The position numbers and the translations under genes were made by a program. From Catellatospora sp. KI3 (GTDB lineage: Bacteria > Actinomycetota > Actinomycetes > Mycobacteriales > Micromonosporaceae): a stretch of DNA of 64,000 nucleotides. How positions within the stretch are numbered: position 1 is the stretch's first letter; each line of letters starts with the position of its first letter. Shown piece after piece: positions 1 to 7,304 of the stretch. The stretch is from NCBI RefSeq assembly GCF_029948125.1, contig NZ_JASAMB010000022.1, positions 62,001 through 126,000 on the forward strand, in the 5' to 3' direction. The notes beneath the pieces are model-generated. The model saw nothing but the letters and a program-made list of their open reading frames with translations. It had not been told where the DNA came from and made no database searches.

Positions 1-16
1 GGCCGCGGTCAAGTAA
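1..16 (+). CDS. C-terminal end of an upstream gene, probably the sugar-binding protein of the ABC transporter
   Basis: Only the last four codons (reading AAVK) and a TAA at 14-16 would lie in the window, in the frame that begins at base 2. In sugar ABC operons the solute-binding lipoprotein usually precedes the two permeases. The strong hairpin just downstream is also typical of the junction after a binding-protein gene. The identity is inferred from position only, and the frame cannot be proven from 16 bases. Confidence 0.35.
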
Positions 17-28
17 CGCGACACCCGA

Positions 29-57
29 TGGGCCGCCGGCCTCGCGCCGGCGGCCCA
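29..57 (+). other. Intercistronic hairpin before the ABC permease genes
   Basis: A perfect 12-bp stem (TGGGCCGCCGGC at 29-40, complement at 46-57) with a 5-base loop lies between the presumed binding-protein stop and the ribosome-binding site of the first permease. There is no U-tract. Such structures often protect the 3' end of binding-protein mRNA or attenuate read-through, so that more binding protein than permease is made. That role is inferred. Confidence 0.6.
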
Positions 58-93
58 CTCGACTGACTGGTTCCTCAAGGAAGGTCACCTGCG

Positions 94-1041
94 ATGGCGG
101 TTATGACGAGCGAGCGGCCGAAGGTGCGCCCGCCGTACTCCGGTGGCGCGAGTCCCGCGTCACGGCGCGACAAGCTGCGCCGCAAGTTGGGCGACAACGC
201 GCTCGGCTACCTGTTCATGGCCGCGGGCATCGCGTGCTTCGCACTGTTCTCCTGGTACCCGCTGGTGCGCGGGGTCATCCTGAGCTTCCAGCAGGTCAAC
301 TTCGTGACCGACCCGATCTGGGTCGGGTTCGACAACTTCAAGGCGATCTTCGACGACCCGCTGTTCTACACGGCGTGGTGGAACACCCTCAAGTTCACCG
401 TCCTGGCGCTGATCCTGGGCTACCTGGTGCCGTTCGCCATCGCGGTGGTCCTCAACGAGATCCGGCACTTCAAGGGCTTCTTCCGCATCGCGGTGTACCT
501 GCCGGTGATGCTGCCGCCGATCGTCGTGGTGCTGCTGTGGAAGTTCTTCTACGACCCGGGCAACGGCCTGTTCAACACCGTGCTGAGCGCGCTGCACCTG
601 CCGACCTCCGACTGGACCCAGTCCCCGAAGATGTCGATGATCTCGCTGGTGCTGGTCTCCACCTGGGCCAACATGGGCGGCGCGACGATCATGTACCTGG
701 CCGCGCTGCAGAACATCCCCGGCGAGCTGTACGAGGCCGCCGAGCTGGAGGGCGCCAGCATCTGGCAGCGGCTGCGGCACATCACCATCCCGCAGATGCG
801 CTTCATCATGCTGGTCCTGCTGCTGCTGCAGATCGTGGCCACCATGCAGGTGTTCATCGAGCCGTACCAGCTCACCGGCACCACCAACCCGGACACCATC
901 ACCGTGATGGTGCTGATCTACCGGTACGCCTTCACCGTCAACAACGACTTCGGCCTGGCCGCCGCGATGAGCGTGCTGCTCTTCATCGTGCTGGGCGTCT
1001 TCTCCGCCGTCTACCTGCGCGTCACGCGCGACAAGGACTGA
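94..1041 (+). CDS. Sugar ABC transporter permease, MalF type
   Basis: This 315-residue protein is one of the two membrane subunits of a CUT1-type sugar importer. A basic cytoplasmic N-terminus (about residues 1-33) precedes roughly six hydrophobic segments. The EAA loop that docks on the shared ATPase is visible at residues 212-232 (YEAAELEGAS, then IPQM). The sequence AAGGAAGG just upstream is a good ribosome-binding site for the ATG at 94. An in-frame ATG nine bases later is possible. The stop is 11 bases before the next permease, so the two are co-transcribed. No ATPase gene is present, as is usual where a housekeeping MsiK serves several importers. The neighbouring GH13 and GH87 genes point to alpha-glucan oligosaccharides as substrate (inference). 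Confidence 0.93.
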   Translation: MAVMTSERPKVRPPYSGGASPASRRDKLRRKLGDNALGYLFMAAGIACFALFSWYPLVRGVILSFQQVNFVTDPIWVGFDNFKAIFDDPLFYTAWWNTLKFTVLALILGYLVPFAIAVVLNEIRHFKGFFRIAVYLPVMLPPIVVVLLWKFFYDPGNGLFNTVLSALHLPTSDWTQSPKMSMISLVLVSTWANMGGATIMYLAALQNIPGELYEAAELEGASIWQRLRHITIPQMRFIMLVLLLLQIVATMQVFIEPYQLTGTTNPDTITVMVLIYRYAFTVNNDFGLAAAMSVLLFIVLGVFSAVYLRVTRDKD

Positions 1042-1052
1042 GGGAGCCCGCG

Positions 1053-1940
1053 ATGACCTCCGACACCCGGACGCTGATCTCCGGCACCGACCTCAACCGG
1101 CGGCGCAACAAGGTGATCTACTACACGCTCCTGACCGTACTGATGATCACCTTCATCGTGGTGTTCTTCTTCCCCTTCTACTGGATGGTCACCGGCGCGG
1201 TGAAGCACCCGGCCGAGCTGGTGCGCCCGACGCCGACGTTCATCCCGGAGTCGTGGCACTGGGACACCTACAAGCTCGCCTGGGAACAGCTCAACATCGC
1301 GCACTTCTTCCTCAACACGCTGTACTACGCGATCGGCGGCTGGTTCGTGCAGCTGCTGGTCGACGTGACCGCGGCGTACGCGCTGTCCAAGCTGCGCCCG
1401 GTCGGCGGCAAGCTGATCCTCGGCGGCATGCTCGCCAGCCTGATGCTGCCCGCCGCGGCGCTGCTGGTCCCGGCGTACCTGACCGTCACCGACGTGCCGA
1501 TCTTCGGCTGGAACCTGCTGAACTCGCCGTGGGCGCTGTGGCTGCCCGGCGCGGCGAACGCGTTCAACATCTACGTGCTCAAGCGGTTCTTCGACCAGAT
1601 CCCCAACGACCTGCTCGACTCGGCGTCCATGGACGGCGCGGGCCGGGTGCGCGTGCTCTGGCACATCGTCCTGCCGCTGTCGCGGCCGGTGCTCGCCGTG
1701 GTCTCCATCTTCGCGGTGATCGGCATGTGGAAGGACTTCCTCTGGCCGCTGCTGGTGCTCCAGGACCCGGAGGTGCAGACGCTCAGCGTGGCGCTGAGCC
1801 GCCTGTCCGGCACCAACCAGGTGCCGCTCACCGAAATGCTCGCCGGCCTGGTCATCGCCAGTATTCCGATGATCGTCGTGTTCATGGTGTTCCAGCGCAG
1901 CATCCTCGGCGGCCTGCAGGCAGGCAGTCTGAAGGGTTGA
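1053..1940 (+). CDS. Sugar ABC transporter permease, MalG type
   Basis: The second membrane subunit of the CUT1 importer has 295 residues. It has a short basic N-terminus, six predicted membrane segments (the first at about residues 22-45) and an EAA-like loop at residues 187-210 (DLLDSASMDGAG, then LPLSRP). GGGAG precedes the ATG at 1053. The MalF partner ends 11 bases upstream. The 86-base gap to the GH13 gene shows no terminator, so all three genes may share a transcript. The family is clear; the substrate is inferred from context only. Confidence 0.93.
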   Translation: MTSDTRTLISGTDLNRRRNKVIYYTLLTVLMITFIVVFFFPFYWMVTGAVKHPAELVRPTPTFIPESWHWDTYKLAWEQLNIAHFFLNTLYYAIGGWFVQLLVDVTAAYALSKLRPVGGKLILGGMLASLMLPAAALLVPAYLTVTDVPIFGWNLLNSPWALWLPGAANAFNIYVLKRFFDQIPNDLLDSASMDGAGRVRVLWHIVLPLSRPVLAVVSIFAVIGMWKDFLWPLLVLQDPEVQTLSVALSRLSGTNQVPLTEMLAGLVIASIPMIVVFMVFQRSILGGLQAGSLKG

Positions 1941-2026
1941 TCCTTTGATCTTTCCAGCCCACGGGCGTGGTTCTCGCAAGGCCGCTTGACCCCGTTCGCA
2001 CTACCCGCACAAGAAAGCAGGCTCCC

Positions 2027-3652
2027 GTGTCTCAGCCAGACACTCGCGCATGGTGGCGTGACGCCGCCATCTACCAGGTCTATGTCCGCAGCTTCGCCGA
2101 CGGCAACGGCGACGGCGTGGGCGACCTGGCCGGAGTCCGGGCGCGCCTTCCGTACCTGAAGGACCTGGGGATCGACGCCATCTGGTTCAACCCCTGGTAT
2201 GTCTCGCCGCAGGCAGACGGCGGTTACGACGTCACCGACTACCGCGAGATCGATCCGCTGTTCGGCACGCTGGCCGAGGCCGAGCAGCTGATCGCCGAGG
2301 CGCACGCGCTGGGCATCCGGGTCATCGTCGACGTCGTGCCCAACCACTGCTCCGACCAGACCCCGTGGTTCCAGGCGGCGCTGGCCGCCGGGCCGGGCTC
2401 GCCCGAGCGCGAGCGGTTCTGGTTCCGGCCCGGCAAGGGCGAGCACGGCGAGCTGCCCCCCACCAACTGGACGTCGAACTTCGGCGGCGGCACCTGGACC
2501 CGGGTGACCGAGCCGGACGGCACGCCCGGCGAGTGGTACCTGCACCTGTTCGACGGCGCCCAGCCGGACTTCAACTGGGACCACCCGGACGTGCGGCAGG
2601 AGTTCGAGGACGTGCTGCGCTTCTGGTTCGACCGGGGTGCCGACGGCATCCGGATCGACTCAGCCGCGCTGCTGACCAAGGACGCGACCCTGCCCGAGGT
2701 GGGCACGGTCGACAAGCACCCGTTCGAGGACCGCGACGACGTGCACGACGTCTACCGGGCCTGGCGCCGCATCGCCGAGGAGTACGGCGGCCGCGCGCTG
2801 ATCGGCGAGGTGTGGATGCCCGACGTGCAGCGCTTCACGAACTACCTGCGCCCGGACGAGATGCACACGGCGTTCAACCTGAACTACCTGTGCGCCCCGT
2901 GGGACGCCGACAAGCTGCGCGAGGTCATCGACGAGACGCTGAGCTCGCACGCGCCCGTGCAGGCCCCGGCGACCTGGGTGCTGTCCAACCACGACGTGAC
3001 CCGGCACATCAGCCGGTACGGCCGCCAGGACACCTCGTTCAGCTTCAAGGGCCGCGACTTCGGCACCCCGTTCGACCTGGAGCTCGGCACCCGCCGCGCC
3101 CGCGCCGCGATCCTGCTGTCGCTGGCCCTGCCCGGCTCGTCCTACCTCTACCAGGGCGAGGAGCTGGGCCTGTGGGAGGTCGAGGACATCCCGGACGCGC
3201 TCAAGCAGGACCCGATGTGGCACCGTACCGCGGGCGTCGACCCGGGCCGCGACGGCTGCCGGGTGCCGCTGCCCTGGTCGGGTGACGCGGCCCCGTTCGG
3301 CTTCAGCCCCGACGACGCGCCGGCCAAGCCGTGGCTGCCGCAGCCCGCGGCGTGGAAGGCGTACACCGCGCAGGCGCAGACCGGTGACCCGGCCTCGATG
3401 CTGGAGCTGTACCGCAAGGCGCTGCACACCCGCCACGCCGAGCCCGCCCTCGGCGACGGCGAGATGGCCTGGCTGGACAGCGCCCCGCAGGTGCTGGCCT
3501 TCCGCCGCCCCGGCAACCCCGACGTCATCTGCGTGGCGAACCTCTCCACCGAGTCCGCCAAGCTCCCCGCCCACAGCGCGCTGCTGGTCGCCAGCGGCGA
3601 CCTGGACGGCGAGAACCTGCCGCCCGACACCACCGTCTGGCTGCGCCCCTGA
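2027..3652 (+). CDS. GH13 alpha-glucosidase (oligo-glucosidase type), cytoplasmic
   Basis: The protein would hydrolyse imported alpha-linked gluco-oligosaccharides. It has 541 residues and no signal peptide. The four GH13 signatures are intact: DVVPNH at 102-107, GIRIDSAA with nucleophile Asp211, LIGEVW with acid/base Glu261, and NHD at 321-323. The start GTG at 2027 is chosen because AAGAAAGCAGG lies just upstream and family homology begins at once (WWRDAAIYQVYVRSF). A longer in-frame extension to 1967 lacks support. The architecture resembles actinobacterial alpha-glucosidases found beside agl-type importers. The exact linkage preference (alpha-1,4, -1,6 or -1,3) cannot be read from the sequence, although the GH87 neighbour suggests alpha-1,3-containing glucans. 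Confidence 0.93.
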   Translation: MSQPDTRAWWRDAAIYQVYVRSFADGNGDGVGDLAGVRARLPYLKDLGIDAIWFNPWYVSPQADGGYDVTDYREIDPLFGTLAEAEQLIAEAHALGIRVIVDVVPNHCSDQTPWFQAALAAGPGSPERERFWFRPGKGEHGELPPTNWTSNFGGGTWTRVTEPDGTPGEWYLHLFDGAQPDFNWDHPDVRQEFEDVLRFWFDRGADGIRIDSAALLTKDATLPEVGTVDKHPFEDRDDVHDVYRAWRRIAEEYGGRALIGEVWMPDVQRFTNYLRPDEMHTAFNLNYLCAPWDADKLREVIDETLSSHAPVQAPATWVLSNHDVTRHISRYGRQDTSFSFKGRDFGTPFDLELGTRRARAAILLSLALPGSSYLYQGEELGLWEVEDIPDALKQDPMWHRTAGVDPGRDGCRVPLPWSGDAAPFGFSPDDAPAKPWLPQPAAWKAYTAQAQTGDPASMLELYRKALHTRHAEPALGDGEMAWLDSAPQVLAFRRPGNPDVICVANLSTESAKLPAHSALLVASGDLDGENLPPDTTVWLRP

Positions 3653-3656
3653 GACC

Positions 3657-3689
3657 CCGGTGGGGAGGGTGAGCGGCCCTCCCCACCGG
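3657..3689 (+). terminator. Strong hairpin terminator after the GH13 gene
   Basis: A perfect 13-bp GC-rich stem (CCGGTGGGGAGGG at 3657-3669, complement at 3677-3689) with a 7-base loop starts five bases after the GH13 stop. There is no U-run, as is common in actinomycetes. It likely separates the importer/GH13 transcript from the GH87 gene. Confidence 0.75.
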
Positions 3690-3697
3690 CCTTGAAG

Positions 3698-3747
3698 TAA
3701 GGAAGGGGCCCTTCTTATCGGAATCCGATGTGGAAGGGCCCCTTCCG
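3698..3747. repeat. Palindromic repeat, GGAAGGGGCCCTTC family, copy 1
   Basis: Inverted arms GGAAGGGGCCCTTC and GGAAGGGCCCCTTCC flank TTATCGG and CCGAT, which also pair around a central AAT. The same element occurs at 13580-13632 and, inverted, at 30275-30328. It lies between the GH13 terminator and the GH87 start. An ATG inside it (3728) is in frame with GH87 but is not a credible start. Confidence 0.85.
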
Positions 3748-3784
3748 AACGGTTGTGATGTCGAGCGCCGGGAGGGCGGAGAAG

Positions 3785-5578
3785 ATGCGGACGCGGACCG
3801 GAGCGCTGGCGGTGGCGATGCTGCTGCTCAGCGCCACAGCAGCGGGCTGCTCGGAGGACGAGCCGAAGGCCGCGCCGCCGCCTCCGGCCGCGCTGTCGCC
3901 GTTCTCGATCCCCGGTCGCGGCGCCGCCGTCCCCTTCACCGAGTACGAGGCCGAGGCCGCCGCATACCGGGGCAGGCTGGTCGGGCCGGACCGGACCGCC
4001 AAGACGCTGGCCGCCGAGGCGTCCGGGCGGCAGGCCGTCACCCTGTCCGCGACCGGCGACTACGTCGAGTTCACCCTGGCCGAGCCCGCCAACGCGCTCA
4101 CCCTGCGCTACAGCGTGCCGGACTCGGCCGACGGGGTCGGCGCCGACGCGACCCTCTCGGTGCACGTGGACGGCGCCGACACCCTCGACCTGCCGGTGAC
4201 CTCCCGCTACGGCTGGTTCTACGGCGGGTTCCCGTTCACCAACAACCCGGCCGACGGCTCCGGCCACCACTTCTACGACCACGCGCGCACGCTGTTCGAC
4301 AAGGAGATCCCGGCCGGGGCCAAGGTCCGGATCACCAAGGACGCGGCCGACACGGCTGCCTCGTACACGATCGATCTGGCCGACTTCGAGCAGGTGGCGC
4401 CCCCGGCGACCGCGCCCGACGGCGCCCTGGACGTGGTCGACTTCGGCGCGGACCCGACCGGCAAGGCCGACTCGGCCGCCGCCATCACCGCCGCCCTGGC
4501 CGAAGGCAAGGCCAAGAAGCGGCCGGTATGGCTGCCGCCCGGCACGTTCCAGGTCAACCAGCATCTGATCGTCGACCAGGTGACCGTGCTGGGCGCGGGC
4601 ATGTGGCACAGCGTGCTGCACGGCAGGGACGTCGGCCTGTACGGCAACTACGCCCCCAAGCCGAGCCGGGGCGTCACCCTCAGCGACTTCTCGATCATCG
4701 GCGAGACCGCCGAGCGCGACGACCACGCCCAGGTCAACGGTGTCGGCGGCGCCCTGGGCGGCGGTTCCAAGGTGCAGAACCTGTGGATCCAGCACACCAA
4801 GGTCGGCATGTGGCTGGACGGGCCGTTCGACGGCCTGACCATCAGCGGCAACCGGATCTACGACCAGACCGCCGACGGCATCAACCTGCACCGGGGCGTC
4901 AGCAACACCGTCATCGAGCACAACGTCATCCGCAACACCGGCGACGACGGCATCGCCACCTGGGCCGACGAGTTCCCTGACCACCACAACACGATCCGGT
5001 TCAACACCGTGCTGCTGCCGATGCTGGCCAACGGCATCGCGATCTACGGCGGCCACGACAACACGGTCAGCGACAACGTCGTGGCCGACACCCTGGTCGA
5101 GGGCGGCGGCCTGCACGTGGCGAACCGGTTCGGCGGCACCGTCTTCCTGTCCGGCACCACCACGCTGACGCGCAACACCACGCTGCGCGCCGGCGGCCGG
5201 TTCGAGGGCCTCCAGGCCCAGATCGCGGCGGTATGGCTGTACGCCAAGGACGGCCCCATCGACGCCGACATCCAGATCACCGACAACGAGCTGCTCGACA
5301 GCACGTACGGCGGTCTCATGTTCTTCGCCTCCACCATCCGGGGCGTGACCGTCGATAAGCTGCTGGTCGACAGCCCCGGCACCTTCGGGGTGGCCCTGCT
5401 GTCCATGGGCGAGGCGAAACTTTCGCAGGTCAAGGTGGTGACCCCGGGCCGGGCGGGCCTCTACACCTGCCCCGACGGAATCGCCTTCACCCTGACGGCC
5501 ACGGACAGCACGGGCCTTGCGGACACGTACTGCGGCCCACTGCCTGATCCGGTTTACCGGTTCGCCCGGCACGGCTGA
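3785..5578 (+). CDS. Surface lipoprotein with N-terminal carbohydrate-binding region and beta-helix, GH87-like alpha-1,3-glucanase/mycodextranase
   Basis: The 597-residue protein starts with a lipoprotein signal (MRTRTGALAVAMLLL, then TAAGC with lipid-acceptor Cys22) and a Pro-rich linker. A CBM6/35-like beta-sandwich region follows (about 50-205). The rest is a right-handed beta-helix, beginning VVDFGADPTGKADS at about 217. Asp364 and the pair Asp387-Asp388 (NTGDDG) are 23 residues apart. From memory, this is the spacing of the three catalytic aspartates of GH87 alpha-1,3-glucanases. The ATG at 3785 is preferred to 3728 and 3758 because it gives a canonical signal and has GGAGGG upstream. 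It would cut alpha-1,3- or mixed alpha-glucan outside the cell to feed the importer. A pectate-lyase-like function is less likely. Confidence 0.78.
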   Translation: MRTRTGALAVAMLLLSATAAGCSEDEPKAAPPPPAALSPFSIPGRGAAVPFTEYEAEAAAYRGRLVGPDRTAKTLAAEASGRQAVTLSATGDYVEFTLAEPANALTLRYSVPDSADGVGADATLSVHVDGADTLDLPVTSRYGWFYGGFPFTNNPADGSGHHFYDHARTLFDKEIPAGAKVRITKDAADTAASYTIDLADFEQVAPPATAPDGALDVVDFGADPTGKADSAAAITAALAEGKAKKRPVWLPPGTFQVNQHLIVDQVTVLGAGMWHSVLHGRDVGLYGNYAPKPSRGVTLSDFSIIGETAERDDHAQVNGVGGALGGGSKVQNLWIQHTKVGMWLDGPFDGLTISGNRIYDQTADGINLHRGVSNTVIEHNVIRNTGDDGIATWADEFPDHHNTIRFNTVLLPMLANGIAIYGGHDNTVSDNVVADTLVEGGGLHVANRFGGTVFLSGTTTLTRNTTLRAGGRFEGLQAQIAAVWLYAKDGPIDADIQITDNELLDSTYGGLMFFASTIRGVTVDKLLVDSPGTFGVALLSMGEAKLSQVKVVTPGRAGLYTCPDGIAFTLTATDSTGLADTYCGPLPDPVYRFARHG

Positions 5579-5583
5579 CACGC

Positions 5584-5608
5584 CACGCCGGTTACAGTAA
5601 CCGGCGTG
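5584..5608. promoter_or_regulatory. 25-bp palindromic operator overlapping the lacI-type start codon
   Basis: Perfect 12-bp arms (CACGCCGGTTAC and its complement) surround a central A at 5596. The GTG start at 5606 lies in the right arm. TACAGT at 5593-5598 fits an actinobacterial -10 box about eight bases before the GTG, and no Shine-Dalgarno sequence is visible, so a leaderless mRNA is plausible. Autorepression by the encoded LacI protein is the simplest reading (inference). Confidence 0.7.
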
Positions 5609-6598
5609 ACGCGCAGACTCGCCGAAGTGGCGAAGTACGTGGGGGTGAGCGAGGCGACGGTCAGCCGCGTGCTCAACGGCAAGCCCGGAATCTCCGAGGC
5701 GACCCGGACGGCCGTGCTGACCGCGCTCGACGTGCTCGGCTACGAGCGGCCGACCAAGCTGCGGGGCGAACGCGCCCGGCTGGTCGGCCTCGTGCTGCCC
5801 GAACTTTCCAACCCGATCTTCCCGGCGTTCGCCGAGATCGTCGCCGGGGCGCTGGCCCAGCGCGGCTTCACGCCGGTGCTGTGCACCCGCACCGAGGAGG
5901 GCGTGGCCGAGTCCGCGTACGTCGACATCATGCTGGAGCAGCAGGTGTCCGGCGTCATCTTCGCGGGCGGCCTGTACGCCCAGGCCGACGCCGAGCACGA
6001 CCACTACCACCGGCTGCGCCAGCGCGGCCTGCCCGTGGTGCTGGTCAACGCGGCGATAGACGGGCTCGGCTTCCCGATCGTGACGGCCGACGACGCGGTG
6101 GCGGTCGACCAGGCGTACAGCCACCTGTCCTCGCTCGGGCACACCCGCATCGGGCTGCTCCTGGGCCCGGCCGACCACGTGCCGTCGGCCCGCAAGCTGG
6201 CCGCGTTCAAGGCCCGCACCCGGCAGGAGGACCCGGCGGTCTCGCGCACCATCTACTCGATGGAGGCGGCGCAGGCCGCGGCGGTGCGCCTGTTCAAGGA
6301 CGGCGTGACCGGGCTGATCTGCGCCTCCGACGTGTTCGCCCTCGGGGCGATCCGGGCGGCGCGGCGGCTGGGGCTCAGCGTGCCGACGGACGTCTCCGTC
6401 GTCGGGTACGACGACTCGCTGTTCATGGCGTGCACCGACCCGCCGCTGACCACGGTCCGCCAGCCGATCGGCGCGATGGGGCAGGCGGCGGTCGCGATGC
6501 TGGTGGCGCAGGTCGACGGGGGAGAGGTCACCCCGGACGAGTACCTGTTCGACACCGAACTCGTCGTCCGCGGCTCCACCGCGGTCGTCGCCAGCTGA
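5606..6598 (+). CDS. LacI-family transcriptional regulator of the alpha-glucan locus
   Basis: This 330-residue protein has the LacI layout. The helix-turn-helix is at residues 3-25 (RLAEVAKYVGVSEATVSRVL), the hinge follows, and the periplasmic-binding-protein-like effector domain starts at about 58 (LVGLVLPELSNPIF). It ends with the expected PLTTVRQP segment and a standard C-terminus. It follows the GH87 gene by 27 bases on the same strand. Its GTG lies inside a 25-bp palindrome, so it probably represses itself and the upstream sugar genes and responds to a glucan oligosaccharide. No matching palindrome was seen before the GH13 or GH87 gene. The main operator may lie upstream of the window. 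Confidence 0.92.
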   Translation: MTRRLAEVAKYVGVSEATVSRVLNGKPGISEATRTAVLTALDVLGYERPTKLRGERARLVGLVLPELSNPIFPAFAEIVAGALAQRGFTPVLCTRTEEGVAESAYVDIMLEQQVSGVIFAGGLYAQADAEHDHYHRLRQRGLPVVLVNAAIDGLGFPIVTADDAVAVDQAYSHLSSLGHTRIGLLLGPADHVPSARKLAAFKARTRQEDPAVSRTIYSMEAAQAAAVRLFKDGVTGLICASDVFALGAIRAARRLGLSVPTDVSVVGYDDSLFMACTDPPLTTVRQPIGAMGQAAVAMLVAQVDGGEVTPDEYLFDTELVVRGSTAVVAS

Positions 6599-6624
6599 CC
6601 GGCACCCCATCCCCCCGCTTTAAA

Positions 6625-6687
6625 TTGACGCTGGCCTATCTAGAAGACGATTTCCCGAGATTCGTCCTCTGGATAGGCCAGCGTCAA
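6625..6687. repeat. Long hairpin between convergent genes
   Basis: A perfect 16-bp inverted repeat (TTGACGCTGGCCTATC at 6625-6640, complement at 6672-6687) encloses a second, nearly complementary pair (AGAAGACGA and TCGTCCTCT). The whole 63 bases can fold into one long hairpin. It sits between the LacI gene and the convergent GNAT gene, so it can terminate both. The A+T content is higher than in its surroundings, as in a small inserted element. No second copy is in the window. Confidence 0.75.
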
Positions 6688-6745
6688 TGCCAGGTGGGGT
6701 GGGGCGGCGGTCGTCGGGGCACCGATTCGTGCCGGCGGGACGGGG

Positions 6746-7183
6746 TCAGCCGCGGCGCATCGGGAGGTGCGGGATGCCGTCGTCGAGGAACTCGGGTCCG
6801 GTCGGGGCGAAGCCGTACTTGGTGTAGAAGGCGGCCAGGTGGGACTGGGCGTCCAGCACCACCGGCTCCTCGCCGATCGCGGCCAGCGCCGCCGTGAGCA
6901 GCTGCCCGGCCAGGCCGCCGCCGCGCGCCTCCGGCGCGGTCACCACCCGCCCGATCCGGTGCACCACCGCACCCTCGCCCGGATCGGCGAGCATGCGCAG
7001 GTATGCCACCGGCTGCCGGTCCACCTCGTACCAGAGGTGGCGGGTGCCCGGTTCCAGGTCGCGTCCGTCCAGCTCGGGGTAGGCGCACTTCTGCTCGACG
7101 ACGAACACGTCGACGCGCAGTTTCAGCAGCCGGTAGAGGGTGGCGGCGTCCAGGTCCTGGAACGACGCGGTTCTGAAGATCAT
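6746..7183 (-). CDS. GNAT-family N-acetyltransferase, ElaA type
   Basis: The 145-residue protein matches ElaA-type acetyltransferases, which transfer acetyl from acetyl-CoA to an unknown amine. Its N-terminus has the family pattern LYRLLKLRVDVFVVEQKCAYPELDG. The acetyl-CoA loop follows at RVVTAPEARGGGLAGQLL, and the C-terminus has FYTKYGFAPTGPEFLDDGIPH. The ATG at 7183 aligns with the usual ElaA start; an upstream GTG at 7201 would add six residues. It is monocistronic and convergent with the LacI gene. The substrate is unknown. Confidence 0.88.
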   Translation of the reverse strand: MIFRTASFQDLDAATLYRLLKLRVDVFVVEQKCAYPELDGRDLEPGTRHLWYEVDRQPVAYLRMLADPGEGAVVHRIGRVVTAPEARGGGLAGQLLTAALAAIGEEPVVLDAQSHLAAFYTKYGFAPTGPEFLDDGIPHLPMRRG

Positions 7184-7265
7184 GGGATCTGCCGAGATCA
7201 CCGCTGAATCCTAGTCCGTGAAACGGCTCACCCTCACTTTCGGCCCGCACCTGCCGTGAGTATGT

Positions 7266-7291
7266 TTTTGAACTGACCGGTCAGTTCAAAA
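7266..7291. promoter_or_regulatory. Perfect 26-bp palindromic operator of the ATPase/YhgE/TetR operon
   Basis: TTTTGAACTGACC is followed directly by its complement, with the centre TGACCGGTCA. It ends one base before the ribosome-binding site GGTGGAGG of the first gene. The core resembles known TetR/AcrR operators, and the third gene of the operon is a TetR regulator, so autoregulation is likely. The A+T-rich arms stand out from the surrounding GC-rich DNA. Confidence 0.85.
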
Positions 7292-7304
7292 GGTGGAGGC
7301 GACC

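Noticed and set aside
3728-3784. Earlier ATG codons in frame with the GH87 lipoprotein
   Set aside because: They fall in or next to a palindromic repeat and would put 9-19 residues before a standard lipoprotein signal.
2660-6610. A very long minus-strand open frame of more than 1300 codons
   Set aside because: It is antisense to GH13, GH87 and LacI genes that have clear motifs, and its composition (Arg, Gly, Asp, Val rich) is that of a GC-rich shadow frame.
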